The translations under genes were made by a program, and so were the position numbers. From Proteles cristata cristata (lineage: Eukaryota; Chordata; Mammalia; Carnivora; Hyaenidae): 64,000 nucleotides of DNA. A model generated the notes under the pieces. That model did not search any database, was not told where the DNA came from, and saw nothing but the letters and a program-made list of their open reading frames with translations. Position 1 is the stretch's first letter. Each line of letters opens with the position of its first letter. The stretch covers positions 310,001 to 374,000 of the forward strand of contig JAESUZ010004802.1 of NCBI GenBank assembly GCA_017311185.1, in the 5' to 3' direction. Of the stretch, positions 22,300-33,900 are shown in pieces.

Positions 22300-22400
22300 C
22301 AGCATATTACCAGCTCTGCCTCCTTGCGCAAGCCTCTCCCCATCTCTGGCCTTTGTCTTATCATCCATGAAAGGAGGAAGTAGTATTTTAAAGTCTCATA
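22300..22400 (+). mobile_element. MIR fragment
   Basis: 'ccagctctgcctccttgcgcaagcctctccccatctctggcctttgtcttatcatccatgaaa' follows the MIR core ('...cctcagtttcctcatctgtaaaa'). The 177-residue frame 21953-22486 runs through it, which argues against that frame being a gene. Confidence 0.5.
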
Positions 22401-22561
22401 GTGTTGGGTCTCACACCAAACCTAGTCAACAGGTATATTTTGAGGGTTCCACATACTGCTTTGTCTTGTTTGGTTTTTGTATTTGAATTAGCTACCAAAA
22501 CTTTATAAATATGAAGTCACCATTTTTTCAGTGTAAAGTTGGGGCTTTATACAAAATACTC

Positions 22562-22789
22562 GGGGGGTGCCTGGGTGGCTCAGTCAAACATCCAACTCTT
22601 TGTTTCAGCTCAGATCATGATCCCAGGGTTGTGGGATCGAGCCCTGCATTGGGCTGTGTGCTGAGTGTGGAGCCTGCTTGGGATTCTCTCTTTCCCTCTC
22701 CCTCTTCCCCTCCCCCACACATGCTGTCTCAATGAATGAATGAATGAATGAATGAATGAATGAATGAATGAATGAATGAATGAATACTC
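22562..22789 (+). mobile_element. CAN SINE with (AATG)n tail
   Basis: ggtgcctgggtggctcagtc head, a shortened A-B box spacing, 'gggatcgagccctgcat' B box, and a CT-rich block that passes directly into AATG units. A short TSD aatactc is seen at 22555-22561 and 22783-22789. Confidence 0.9.
22731..22786. repeat. (AATG)14 microsatellite
   Basis: 56 bp of uninterrupted tetranucleotide in the position of the SINE A-tail. Confidence 0.97.
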
Positions 22790-23048
22790 TGAAGATCTGG
22801 ATCTAGAGAGCCCATATTTCCTTCTGGCAACAATTAGCTGAAACTGAGATGCTGCCTCTGAGAGATGTGACATGCCCTCTCCAGTTACCACAGTTCCCAC
22901 CCTTTCCTGTTGGATTTCACCCAACCCATTTCACTCATTAATGTGATTTGTGTGACCCTTAAAGACATGTACGTTTGTGATAATGGACCTTCTTTTGTTT
23001 CATATTCTGTAGTTTTCATTCTGCATCCCTTCTAAATATTCATAACTC

Positions 23049-23254
23049 GGGGCGCCTGGGTGGCTTAGTCGGTTAAGCGTCTGACTTTCGCTTAGGTCAT
23101 GATCTCATGGTTCGTGGGTTCGAGCTCCGCATCGGGCTCTGTGCTGACTGCCAGCTCAGAGCCTGGAGCCCGTTTCAGTCTGTGACTCCCTCTCTCTCTG
23201 ACCCTCCCCTGCTCACACTGTCTCTCTCTCTCCTAGAAATAAATTTTAAAAAAA
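23049..23254 (+). mobile_element. Young CAN SINE (SINEC_Fc type)
   Basis: Perfect ggggcgcctgggtggcttag head, 'gggttcgagctccgc' B box with one change, and tail 'cctagaaataaattttaaa'. The exact 11-bp TSD attcataactc lies at 23038-23048 and 23255-23265. Confidence 0.95.
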
Positions 23255-23499
23255 ATTCATAACTCATTCTACAGGTGTTCATTGACCCTCTCTCATATTT
23301 TGGGTCCCATGCTAAGCACTGAGGAATACATAGGGTAAAATGTGGCCTCTGCCTGGGAGAGCCTGAAGTTTGGTTCCAGGGAAATGGAGTTTGGCTAAAT
23401 AAGAATTCATACTGATGAAAGAAGCCTTTCTCCCTGCTATAAGAAAACAAGACCAGTTTAGATTCCCTCTGTTATCCTTGTATAGCCATACAGCTAACA

Positions 23500-23990
23500 T
23501 TGATGTGGTACATGAGAGTTTTCAGGTCACTTTCCTATCTATTAGATCTTTGAGACCCTACCACAACCTAGAGAGGTAGCTATTACTTCCACAGATGCTA
23601 CTGTGGTCTGAATGATTGTGTCCTTCCCAAATTTGTATACTGAAAACTTAAGACTCCAGGTGATGACATTAAGAGGTGGAGACTTTGGGAGATTATTAGA
23701 TCAGGATTGCAGAGCCCTCATAGATGGGCCCATATAAAAGAGGCCTTAGAGCTAGCTCAACCGTGCCAGAATATGAGGTTACAATAAGTAGTCTACAACC
23801 CAGAAGAGAGCTTTTACCAGAACTCAACCATGCTTGGGACCCTGATCTTAGACTTCCCAGCATCTAGAACTGTGAGAAATAATGTCTTTTGTACATAAGC
23901 TACTCAGTCTCTAATATTTTGTTATAGTTGCCTGGATGGACTAAAACAGAGCCCAAGTAACTTGCTGTAACCCTCCATAGGTTATACTTT
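23500..23990 (-). mobile_element. MIR, antisense, split by a MaLR LTR
   Basis: 'accctaccacaacctagagaggtagctattacttccacagatg' before the LTR and 'agcccaagtaacttgctgtaac' after it are consecutive parts of antisense MIR. Confidence 0.5.
23602..23946 (+). mobile_element. MaLR solo LTR (MST/MLT1-like)
   Basis: Begins 'ctgtggtctgaatgattgtgtccttccc', passes 'aagaggtggagactttgggagattattagatca' and 'ttagacttcccagcatctagaactgtgagaaata', and ends 'ttgttatagttgcctggatggactaaaacag', the order of a MaLR LTR. No internal region is present. Confidence 0.8.
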
Positions 23991-25559
23991 TAATACTCAG
24001 CACAGACACACCCCAACATAATTTTAAGACTTGGCTCCTGCCATTCAGAGGGCCTAGAATGCTGTACCCACCACACTCTTCATCCTGGTCATTGGTCTTT
24101 GTGCTGTAGGAAACAGCCCTGGTTCACAGCCTAAAAAGATATTGGAGAGGTATATCAACCAAAGGCAGAACCAAAACCTATGTCTCTCTGCATGTCACTG
24201 ACCTCTTAACTCCCCATTTTCTTCCAAATCTGCTTTATCACCAAACAACACTATAAAGAGCCACAGTCAGCCCCAGACTGCCTGACTTCCTATGGCCCAG
24301 TGAGCAACCTGGCCAGCCCTCTCTGACTGTATATACGTGGAGAGACAGTTGTATTCCCTTCCCATTTTGGAGTGGCCAGAGAATAAGTGTCCAAGATCAT
24401 TTTGAATGATAGTCTTCCAGTTCTAGAGAAACCATCAAAGTGATCCTAATGAACTGTAAAAGTTGTGGGAGTTGGGGTCTAAGTGTCCCTCTTCCTTGGA
24501 GGAGATAATTCTGAATTCTCTTTCCAAGCTTTATGCCAAGGGTCAGAAGCCTGATTCATGCTTGGCCGGTGACTGCCACAAAGGTGGGCATGAGTGGTGG
24601 TGGTGACAGATGACCCCTTGACAGGCTGCCAAGGACACTGTGAGCTGGGTTCTCATCTTTGCGAGCATGTATGATGCTCCTCTTATAACAAGCTTCTCCC
24701 TGGTTGAAAGTAATACATCTCCTGTGATTTAAGTGACAGGCTGTTGGAATTGTTTCCTTTGGCTTTGGCATAAAGAGGAAATGTGATTTCAACATGATCT
24801 GGAGTGGGAAGAATACATCAGATCTGAAGACTGGGGTTTTTCCATTTGGGCAGAACTTAGGAGACAGGCCCCATTAGGGACCTGAGGTTATTCACCTGGT
24901 AGACAATATGGTTAAGATACAGAAGTAGATCCTTAGACTCCAAATCAGTTGTCTTTTTCTCCTTCATGCTGCCCATTCTTCACTTCTATATGCATGTTTT
25001 CCTACTCCACTTAGGTGCCCAGGACCCATGTTATTAGTACATTCCACTCACCCAGCTAAGCTAGCCTTCGTCAGTGTCCCAGACAGCATACCTTTTCTTT
25101 CCCATCCCTCACCCAAAAGTATCTGCTCCACCTAAGTGGCACATGCTGACTCACTTTCTGGTGCTAATGTCTACAAAGAGTCACATTTTCCCAGATTCTT
25201 TCTAATTATTCCCACATCGTGTGGACCTAGAACTGGCCAGAGGTGGACATCAGTCAAAGAGATGAACTGAGCTAAGGTGAGATAGGTGGTTTCACTGAGC
25301 CAAGGAATTAATGGGACCACAGAGCATGCTAAAGTCATGCGGACACAGAGCCAGAGCTCCTGTGCGGTGCATGACCCCAGTACGTGTTCAGTGTACTGTT
25401 ATTAGATGAGTAAATAAATGAATGACTGAGTAAAGACCTGAGGTGAAAACATCAGGAGGAATGTTGGAAAGTTCCAAATCTGTGAATGGTATAGCAAGCA
25501 AAGCATGGAGAATAGAACAAAGACAGGTTTAGAAAATCAGGATTGGTGATGGAGAAATA
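23991..25559. other. Unassigned DNA
   Basis: 1.6 kb without a recognised repeat or gene. A weak L2/MIR-like end ('tgttcagtgtactgttattagatgagtaaataaatgaatgac') occurs at about 25385-25430. Confidence 0.4.
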
Positions 25560-26165
25560 ATGCTGTGGCTGCATAGCACTATGTCCCCTTCCTCTGGTAA
25601 CAGACCTTGGTTTTCCCCTTTTGTCACTGCATGCAGTAAGACTGCCAATCAAGATGATCCTGGCAATGCCTGGCACGTCATCCCAACCAGGCCAATTAGT
25701 TCTACTCTCTCATGAGAATTTGAGCCTTGAGCAGAGTGACAAAGGGACAGAAAATCTTGGTTGCTGATTCATCTCACCAGTGATGAGTGGACTGCCCATC
25801 ATATCCTGTTTCCTTGTCCACCAGAACTGGCCTGGTTCTGTCTCCTCAAAAGCTTTGTAGTCAAGCATTTCCTATGAGCCACCTCCTGTCCTTGTAATGA
25901 ATTTTTTATTAAATTTATTTAATTTTTGAGAGAGATAGAGACAGCACAACTGGGGGAGGGGCAGAGAGACAGAGAGAGAGGCAGAGAATCCCAAGCAGGC
26001 CCCACATTATCAGTTCAGAACCCAAAGCAGGGCTTGAACCCACAAAACCACAAGATCATAACTTGAACTGAAACCAAGAGTCAAATGCTTAAACAACTGA
26101 GCCACCCATGTACCCTGTGAGTTTCTTTTTTTAGTTTAGATTAGCCAGATTTCTGACACTGATAA
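25560..26165 (+). mobile_element. Possible ancient LTR-like relic, interrupted by a SINE
   Basis: 'aaccaggccaattagttctac' and, after the SINE, 'agattagccagatttctgacactgataacca' resemble the same old CCAAT-bearing repeat class as 5241-5850. Weak. Confidence 0.3.
25905..26116 (-). mobile_element. CAN SINE (older type), antisense
   Basis: Minus-strand head 'gggtacatgggtggctcagt', B-box region 'gggttcaagccctgc', CT-rich block and AAAATTAAATAAATTT tail. No clear TSD. Confidence 0.85.
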
Positions 26166-28894
26166 CCAGATAATCCTAAGTAATATAAGGTTAAAGGTCA
26201 AGAATGTTGGAAGTGACAGGGTCTTAGACAGTTTCCAAGATATTTCCCTAGAAATTATGGTTTACTACATGCCTGATGTGTAAGAGAATATGCCTGGTTT
26301 TTGAGACCAGGAGAAATAACATCAGTAAGTCCCTCCCCAAGAATTGTTCATAAACAATGAGTCAGTAGGGTGGAGGGAGTCAATGAGAGCTCTCTCCAGG
26401 ACATTTGCATCTCTAACCTCAAAGCCTCAGGCCCACCTCAGACCCACTGAGCTGGGACATTCCTAAAAGGGGCCTGGGATACTCAGGGGCAGCACTGATG
26501 GGACATAAATGCTTTCAGTTCAATGAGCACAGCAAGAAATTTTCCTTCTGTTTCCACCAAAGACTGACAGCCCAGCCAGCAGGACATGCGGGTTTGTATA
26601 AGAAACTACTTGACAGGTTTCTCCAGGAAATTCTCTCTCCAGCTCTCTCTTTATCAAGTAAAATCCTCCCACACCTTTGTCAGACGGCATTTTTAAAGAG
26701 CATGGCTGCTTCATTGTCCCACTCTGAGGAGTTCTGAAGTCTCATTTGAGAGAAAGACTAAGACAGAGAAAGAGGGAAGGAGACAGGGAATGAGAACCGG
26801 AAGGGGCAGGTGATGGGGGAGGGAATGAGACTCCGAGCGTCACATCAAGTCTTCTCTGATGATGGACTGGACAGGAAAGGAACTGGAGAAGTGATTCGGT
26901 TGGACAGGGAAAAGCAGCCAGTTCACCTAATGAGCTAAAGTCATTAGCAGAGCACAAGAGTCATGAGGTGCGTTCACTTGCTGTTCCAGCCTCTCACCAA
27001 GGTTACATAGGATTAATGTTAGGATACAAGACAGAGTAGGGCCAGTTTCCCTCCAGGACCCAGGGTGGATGCAGGGGGTTTGGTGGCAACTCCAGCAGCT
27101 GGACCTCATGTTACTCCCTCACCAGGACTACCCTTTACTCCCTACCTCCAAGAATCTCTGTCCCATCATACTTGAGATATGTGATCTCATCTCTGGCTTC
27201 ACCGTTCCCACCACCACCACCACTTCTTGTTTTCTCTCTGCCTTCTGTCCCCTCATGTCTTCTATTCTTTTTTTCTCTGTGGCTCTTTGTCTCAGGCTCC
27301 ACCATCTACCAACTTCTCAGTTTCTACAGCTCAAGTACAAAGTCCTCAAAAGTGAGGCTATGATAGATTCAGCCAATGGTCACAAGTATAGGGGAACTCT
27401 GGCTTGCAGAACTTGCACACCAAACTTTTCTATGGTTTGCTGGCCTGCCTGGGGGACTGGCTCCCCTTGGCTGATCCAACCAGATACAGCCAAGGTAACT
27501 GGGTCATGAGGTATAATACAGGTCAGCTCACTAGAAATAACCCTCAGAAGAAAGTGAGGTGGGACTTCCCAAGGCTGTGTAACTGGAGGCCAGTGTGCTC
27601 CACCTGCCAGTCACTGCTGCAGAGACTTCCACCCAGTGGGCAGCAATCAGTGACATCAGGAACCAGAAGGGCCATGGTGCTGGACCAGCAACCACTGGCC
27701 AGTTAACAAAAGAAGTCTGAACATGCAAAGACAGTCAATCATCTGAGATGTCAGAACCATAAAAGACCAAAAGGACCAGTCAGTTGAAATCTCTCCTTTA
27801 AATTAAGGGGGCGTTTAAAGCTGCATATTAGGTAAGAGGGACAGCCAAGCCCGGAGCTTCTGCTCTAAACAGGTAGACAATGAGAAGAAGGAGTCTGCTC
27901 TGGCCTCAGGGTCCTCATCTCTACAATGGGATAATGGTAGTGCCAACCACAGGGGTCTGCAGAGAGAGGAGGTTAAGATCACACAGGGATGGCTTGCTCA
28001 ACATCTGACCCACCACAAAGGCTCCATGTGGTTAGCCTTTTTAATGTGATTTTCATTGACAGTAAAATAATTTTTATTTAAAATTAAAGATTTTATTAAA
28101 TGGATGATTACTACTATTCATCAGGCCCATCTCCCAGAGGAACAGACCTGAGCAGAGTGGGAGACAACTCAGAAAGAGACTCCACCAAGAATGCAAACCT
28201 CAGTCTGCCTCTCCATCCTTCCCTTTGTTCGCACCAAGAAATCTACCCTGGTGGGGCATATGAAGACGGTTATAACAAGAGTCACATTGAGAATTATTAA
28301 TCCTCTGTTTTCAGCTGTTGCAAGGTAACGCTCTTCTTACTGAGTTGCCTGAAGCCAAGTTGGCTGACCTCTGGGGTAGGACTTTTCCACTGCAGTGACA
28401 GTGGCATTCTCCTGGAAGAGGAGCTGCCTCAAGCTACAAGGATGGGACCAGGGGTCCCTCCCACTGGGCTGTGTTGTGTTTCCTCCTCACTTGTGTCCTG
28501 ACCAGACGACAGCCACTGACAGGTGCTGGGAGGTGGGGATAGTGGGTGGACAGCAGGAATGTTGGTTTATAAAGCTAGCAGCTCCTGGTAGTGGATGAGC
28601 TTTCTAGATGCCATGTCGGCATTGCAGACATGGAGGACAGTCAGTCTGCCCCCTTCCTGACAGCACCAGAGACTGTTAGAAGAGGGGATCTTAGATTCTT
28701 TACTGCTAACCCTAACCCTCTGCAAAGAAAACCATCTTCTTCAGGATGGTCTTTCTATGAAGCCATGTCCCTTTCTTTTTTATGTCTTCTTTCCTTCAGT
28801 CATTCTCTTCCCCTATTTCCCTGTCCCTTTATATCCTCTGGTTTTTAACTGAGTTGACTAGTCTGCAGTCCCAACAGAGGCATAGAATCTGAGA
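26166..28894. other. Unassigned DNA, 2.7 kb
   Basis: No repeat family and no convincing gene. Several 60-146 residue open frames occur (e.g. 27069-27509, 27404-27706), but they overlap each other in different frames and show no domain. A purine-rich run lies at 26738-26790. Confidence 0.45.
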
Positions 28895-29010
28895 GCAAAA
28901 CCTCTTCATGCATAAGAGAAGTCTGAGGTCCAAAGGTTACACAGTAAGTAGTGACCGAGATGGGGAAAACTGAGGTCTGCAGGTAAGGCCCTGATCTCAG
29001 GTTCATCCCC
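28895..29010 (-). mobile_element. MIR fragment, antisense
   Basis: 'gagaagtctgaggtccaaaggttacacagtaagtagtgaccgagatggggaaaactgaggtct' follows the antisense MIR core ('aaggtcacacagctagtaagtggcagagc'). Confidence 0.55.
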
Positions 29011-29859
29011 CAGCAAGAAAGTGCCTCATCTGAGTTCTACCTAACAATACTTCTGCCCAGTGCTGATAGGGATGAAGTCCAAGTGAAGGGGTCTGTGGCC
29101 ACTCATCAGGGGTAGCCCTAGGGTTGAACAAGATTAAACATGCTTGCTTAGTGCAGGATTTCTCAGAGCCTTTGATATATTATGGTACATAGAATATTAG
29201 GGTAGTAGAAGGAGGAAGGTATGCTGGGACATACAGTATTTTCCAAACTTATTTGACCTTTTCTTTCTTCCAATGACCATCTTGCAGCCCAACATCTAGC
29301 AAACCACACTGGGATACAGTGTGCCACAATGATGCTGCTTCATGACCCAGCCCCAAGAATGGATACCCCTTTTGAAGCATTTACCCAGGGGAGAAGCAGC
29401 TCCTTCAACCCCAAGAGACTGGGCCATATTCCTGGAAACATGAACCTTTCAAAGTGAAGCTATAGTGTAAAACAAATTCAGACATAAAAGAAATTCACTT
29501 TATTTTAGTTCTGGAGCTCTGCATTTAATGAAATATTTTATGAAATATCAGGGTGGAAGGGGCAAAGATAGGAAAGGTTGCCCTGCTCTCAAGGGTGCAC
29601 CACACTTCAGCCCAAAGCAAATTAAGTCAGGGGCTCCTTAGACTGAAGTCCTGGGGTGAGAAGCAGACAGCCGGCTAACGGGTTCTGGGCTGAGCCCCAG
29701 CCAACTGTGGTAATAAAACACAGCGTGTGGACACAGAGGCTTTGGAACAAAAATACCTTGTAGCTATTATTTTCATGAGTCTCTACTCATCCACACACCC
29801 CCTCTTCCCTTCTTTTAATCTGGAGCTACTGAGAATCTGTATTTTTCTCACCTTTGTAA
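29011..29859. other. Unassigned DNA
   Basis: No repeat or gene recognised. Confidence 0.4.
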
Positions 29860-30130
29860 TATGAGAAACAAGTTAATTAAAATCAATCCCAACTCCAGTC
29901 TCAGAGCATCACTGTTTTGGCTGCAGATCTATCGACAGTATGTTTTGATAGCAGTGCACAAAGGTGGCTATTCGAAGGCACTGATAATTGCATTAATTTA
30001 GGAGGCATTAGCTAAGCCCTACGATTAATTACACAGGCAGCAGACAGAGCTGCAACCCACCGGATTGCTGGATAAATAAGACAGAAACGTCAGCTCCTTT
30101 TTATCCCGATCTAAACACTCAGAACACTTA
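29860..30130. promoter_or_regulatory. Candidate conserved non-coding element
   Basis: A repeat-free, AT-rich block with closely packed homeodomain-type cores: TTAATTAA (29873-29880), ATCAAT (29882-29887), ATCTATCGAC (29927-29936), TTTTGATAG (29943-29951), TGATAATTGCATTAATTTA (29982-30000) and GATTAATTAC (30024-30033). Such a cluster is typical of deeply conserved developmental enhancers. This is a composition-based inference; no conservation was tested. Confidence 0.4.
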
Positions 30131-30535
30131 AGTAACCAACCTGTTTTCACTGCTCACAGATGTTTGTAACAGTGACCTTGAGACACACTGAGGCCTTGAA
30201 GGTCTTTCTGGATCCTGAAAGAGAGATTAGAGGCCTATTTGAATAATGTTCATTTTAAGGGAATTTTATTGGACTCCATCTTTTTGAAAGCTGGTCATTT
30301 ATGAGGAATATTTGTGACATATCTTGTGGAATCAGAATTTCTAATTAGTTTTGATCCCATTTCTTCATTCCTTAACTAGTCTGAGATGAATAGAAATTAG
30401 AAATCCTCTCTCTCCCCCATCTCTCCCTGTCTATCCCCTTCCCCACTTTTTGCAATGCACACACATGTACACACACTCACACAGATTAATACATATGCAC
30501 ATACCTTTCCCATTAATGTAAACATTACATACAAG
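30131..30535. other. Unassigned DNA
   Basis: Includes a CT-rich run (30405-30445) and a short imperfect CA/TG-rich stretch (30458-30485). Confidence 0.4.
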
Positions 30536-30537
30536 TA

Positions 30538-30883
30538 CAGTTAACCTTTGAACAATGTAAGGGTTATGAGCTCTGACCTCCTTCACAATCAAAAATCTGT
30601 GTGTAATTTTGAATCCCCAAAACTTAACTACTAAGAACCTGCTGTTCATCAAAAGCCTTCCTGATAACAAAAACAGTTGATTAACACATATTTTGGATGT
30701 TATACGTTTTATACACCGATTTCTTACAAATAATAAAGTAAAATAGAGAAAAGAAAATGTTACTTAAATAATCATAAGGAAGATAAAATGCATTTACAGT
30801 ACTATTCTGTATTTATATATAAAAAAGTCTGTATATAAGTGGACTCATGCAATTAAAGCCCAGTTGTTTAAGGGTCAACTCTG
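30538..30883. mobile_element. Non-autonomous DNA transposon (Tigger/pogo-type MER)
   Basis: The left end cagttaacctttgaacaatg (30538-30557) and the right end, read in reverse complement as cagagttgacccttaaacaa, are imperfect terminal inverted repeats. A TA dinucleotide flanks both sides (30536-30537, 30884-30885), as for Tc1/pogo elements. The AT-rich interior is non-coding. Exact family not named. Confidence 0.8.
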
Positions 30884-30954
30884 TATACATATGTAAAGAG
30901 TAAAAAAGAAAAAAGGAGATAATAAGTGAAGGGTTAGTCCTATAAAAAATAATT

Positions 30955-33900
30955 TTTTTACAAATAGTTTATTGTCAAATTAGTTTCCACGTAACACCCA
31001 GTGCTCATCCCCACAAGTGCCCTCCTCCATGCCCATCATCACACATCAGTCCTCAGTTTTTGTCAGCATTCAAGAGTCTCTCATGGTTTGCCTCTCTCCC
31101 TTTCCCCACCATTTCCGCCCTTCTTCTCCCCCTTGTTCCTCTGCCAAGTTCCTCCTAATCCTCCTATACGTGCAAACATATGTTATTTGTCCTTCTCTAC
31201 CTGACTTATTTCGCTCAGCATAACACCCTCAAGGTCCATCCATGTTGCTACACATGGCCAGATTTCATTGTTTCTCATTGTCATGGAGTATTCCATGGTA
31301 TAGATAAACCACATCTTCTTGATCCATTCATCTGTTGATGGACACTTAGGCTCTTTCCAGGTTTTAGCTATTGTGGAGAGTGCTGCTATGAACATTGGGG
31401 TACATGTGTTCCTATGCATCAGCATTTCTGTATCCCTTGGGTAAATACCTAGCAGTGCTATTGCTGGGTCCTAGGGGAGTTCTAATGTTAGTTTCCTGAG
31501 GAACCTCCACACTGTTTTCCAGAGGGGCTGTACCAGTTTACATTCCCACCAGCAGTGGAGGAGGGTGCCCGATTCTCCACATCCTCACCAGCATCTAGAG
31601 TTCTCTGATTGGCTCATTTTAGCCACTCTGACTGGCGTGAGGTGGTATCTCAGTGTGGTTTTGATTTGTATTTCCCTGATGAGAAGGGATGCTGAGCATC
31701 GTTTCAGGTGTCTGTTGGCCATCTGGATGTCCTCTTTGGAGAAGTGTCTGTTCCTATCTTCTGCCCATTTCTTCACTGGGTTGTTTGTTTTTCGGGCGTG
31801 TAGTTTGGTAAGTTCCTTGTAGATTCTGGATATCAACCCTTTATCTGATATGTCATTTGCAACTATCTTTTCCCATTCTGTTGGTTGCCTATTAGCTTTC
31901 TGGGTTGTTTCCTTGGCTGTGCAGAAGCTTTTAATCTTGAGGAGGTCCCAACAGTTTATTTTGGCTCTTGATTCCCTTGCTTTTGGGGATGTGTCAAGTA
32001 AGAAGTTGCTGCGGTGGAGGTCAAGGATGTTGTTTCCTGCTTTCTTCTCTAGGGTGTTGATAGTTTCCTGTCTCACGTTCAGGTCCTTTATCCATTTTGA
32101 GTTTATTTTTGTGCATGGTGTGAGGAAATGATCTAGTTTCATTCTTCTGCATGTTGCTGTCCAGTTCTCCCAACACCATCTGTTAAAAAGGCTGTCTTTT
32201 TTCCATTGGATATTCTTTCCTGCTTTGTCAAAGATTAGTTGGCTGTATACTTTGGGTCCACTTCTGAGTTCTCAATTCTGTTCCATTGGTCTATGTGTCT
32301 GTTTTTGTGCCAATACCACACTGTCTTGTTGATGACAGCTTTGCAGTAGAGGCTGAAGTCTGGGATGGTGATCCCTCCCGTTTTGGTTTTATTTTTCAGG
32401 ATTACTTTGGCTATTCGGGGTCTTTTGTGGTTCCATACAAATTTTTGGATAGTTTGTTCTAGTTTTGAGAAGTATGCTGGTGCAATTTTGATTGGAATTG
32501 CATTGAATGTGTAGAGTGCCTTAGGTAGTAATGACATCTTAACTATATTTATTCTTCTTATCCATGAGCATGGGATGTTTTTCCATTTCTTTGTATCTTC
32601 TTCAATTTCCTTCATAAGTTTTCTATAGTTTTCATCATACAGATCTCTTATATCCTTGGTTAGGTTTATTCCGAGGTATTTTATGGTTTTTTGTGCAATT
32701 GTGAATGGGATCAGTTTCTTGATTTCTCTTTCTGTTGCTTCATTGTTGGTGTATAAAAATGCATCCGATTTCTGTACATTGATTTTGTACCCTGCAACTT
32801 GGCTGAATTCTTGGATCAGTTCTAGGAGGCTTCTGGTGGAGTCTGTCGGGTTTTCTATGTAGAGTATCATGTCATCTGCGAAGAGTGGAAGTTTGACTTC
32901 CTCTTTGCCAATTCTGATGCCTTTGATTTCCTTTTGTTGTCTGATGGCTGATGCTAGGACTTCCCGCACTATGTTAAACAGCAGTGGTGAGAGTGGACAT
33001 CCCTGTCGTGTTCCTGATCTCAGGGGGAAAGCTCTCAGTTTTTCCCCGTTGAGGATGATGTTAGCTGAAGGCTTCTCATAGATGGCTTTGCTGATGTTTA
33101 AGTAGGTTCCTTCTATCCCTACTTTCTCAAGAGTCTTTATTAAGAAGGGATGCTGTATTTTGTCAAATGCTTTTTCTGCATCTATTGGCAGGATCATATG
33201 GTTTTTATCTTTTCTTTTATTGATATGATGTATCACATTGACTGATTTGCGAATGTTGAACCAGCCCTGTAACCCAAGAATGAATCCCACTTGATCTTGG
33301 TGGATGATTCTTTTTATATGCTGCTGGATTCGATTTGCAAGGATCTTGTTGAGGATTTTTGCATCCGTATTCATCAAGGATATTGGCCTATAGTTCTCTT
33401 TTTTTGCTGGATCTCTGTCTGGCTTGGGAATAAGAGTGGTACTGGCTTCATAAAATGAGTCCGGGAGTTTTCCTTCGATTTCTATTTTTTGGAATAGCTT
33501 GAGAAGAATTGGGATTAATTCTGTTTTAAATGTCTGGTAGAATTCCCCAGGGAAGCCATCAGGTCCAGGGCTCTTATTTGTTGGGAAATTTTTGATCACT
33601 GATTCAATTTCTTCACTCGTTATGGGTCTGTTCAGGTTTTCTCTTCTTCCCATGTGAATTTTGGTAGTGAGTGTGTGTTTAGGAATTTGTCCATTTCTTC
33701 TAAGTTGTCCAATTTGTTGGCATATAATTTTTCATAGTATTCCCTGATAATTGCTTGTATTTCTGAGGGGTTGGTTGTAATAAGTCCATTTTCATTCATA
33801 ATTCTGTCTATTTGGGTGCTCTCTCTTCTTTTGAATAAGTCTGGCTAGAGGTTTGTCAATTTTGTTTACTTTTTCAAAAAACCAACTCTTGGTTTCATGG

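Noticed and set aside
21953..22486. A 177-residue plus-strand frame.
   Set aside because: Its 3' part is a MIR fragment and there is no recognisable domain.
27069..27706. Overlapping frames of 146, 63 and 100 residues.
   Set aside because: Mutually overlapping in different frames, without domain or codon-usage support.
28704..28720. Telomere-like ctaaccctaaccct.
   Set aside because: Only about two units; chance is sufficient.
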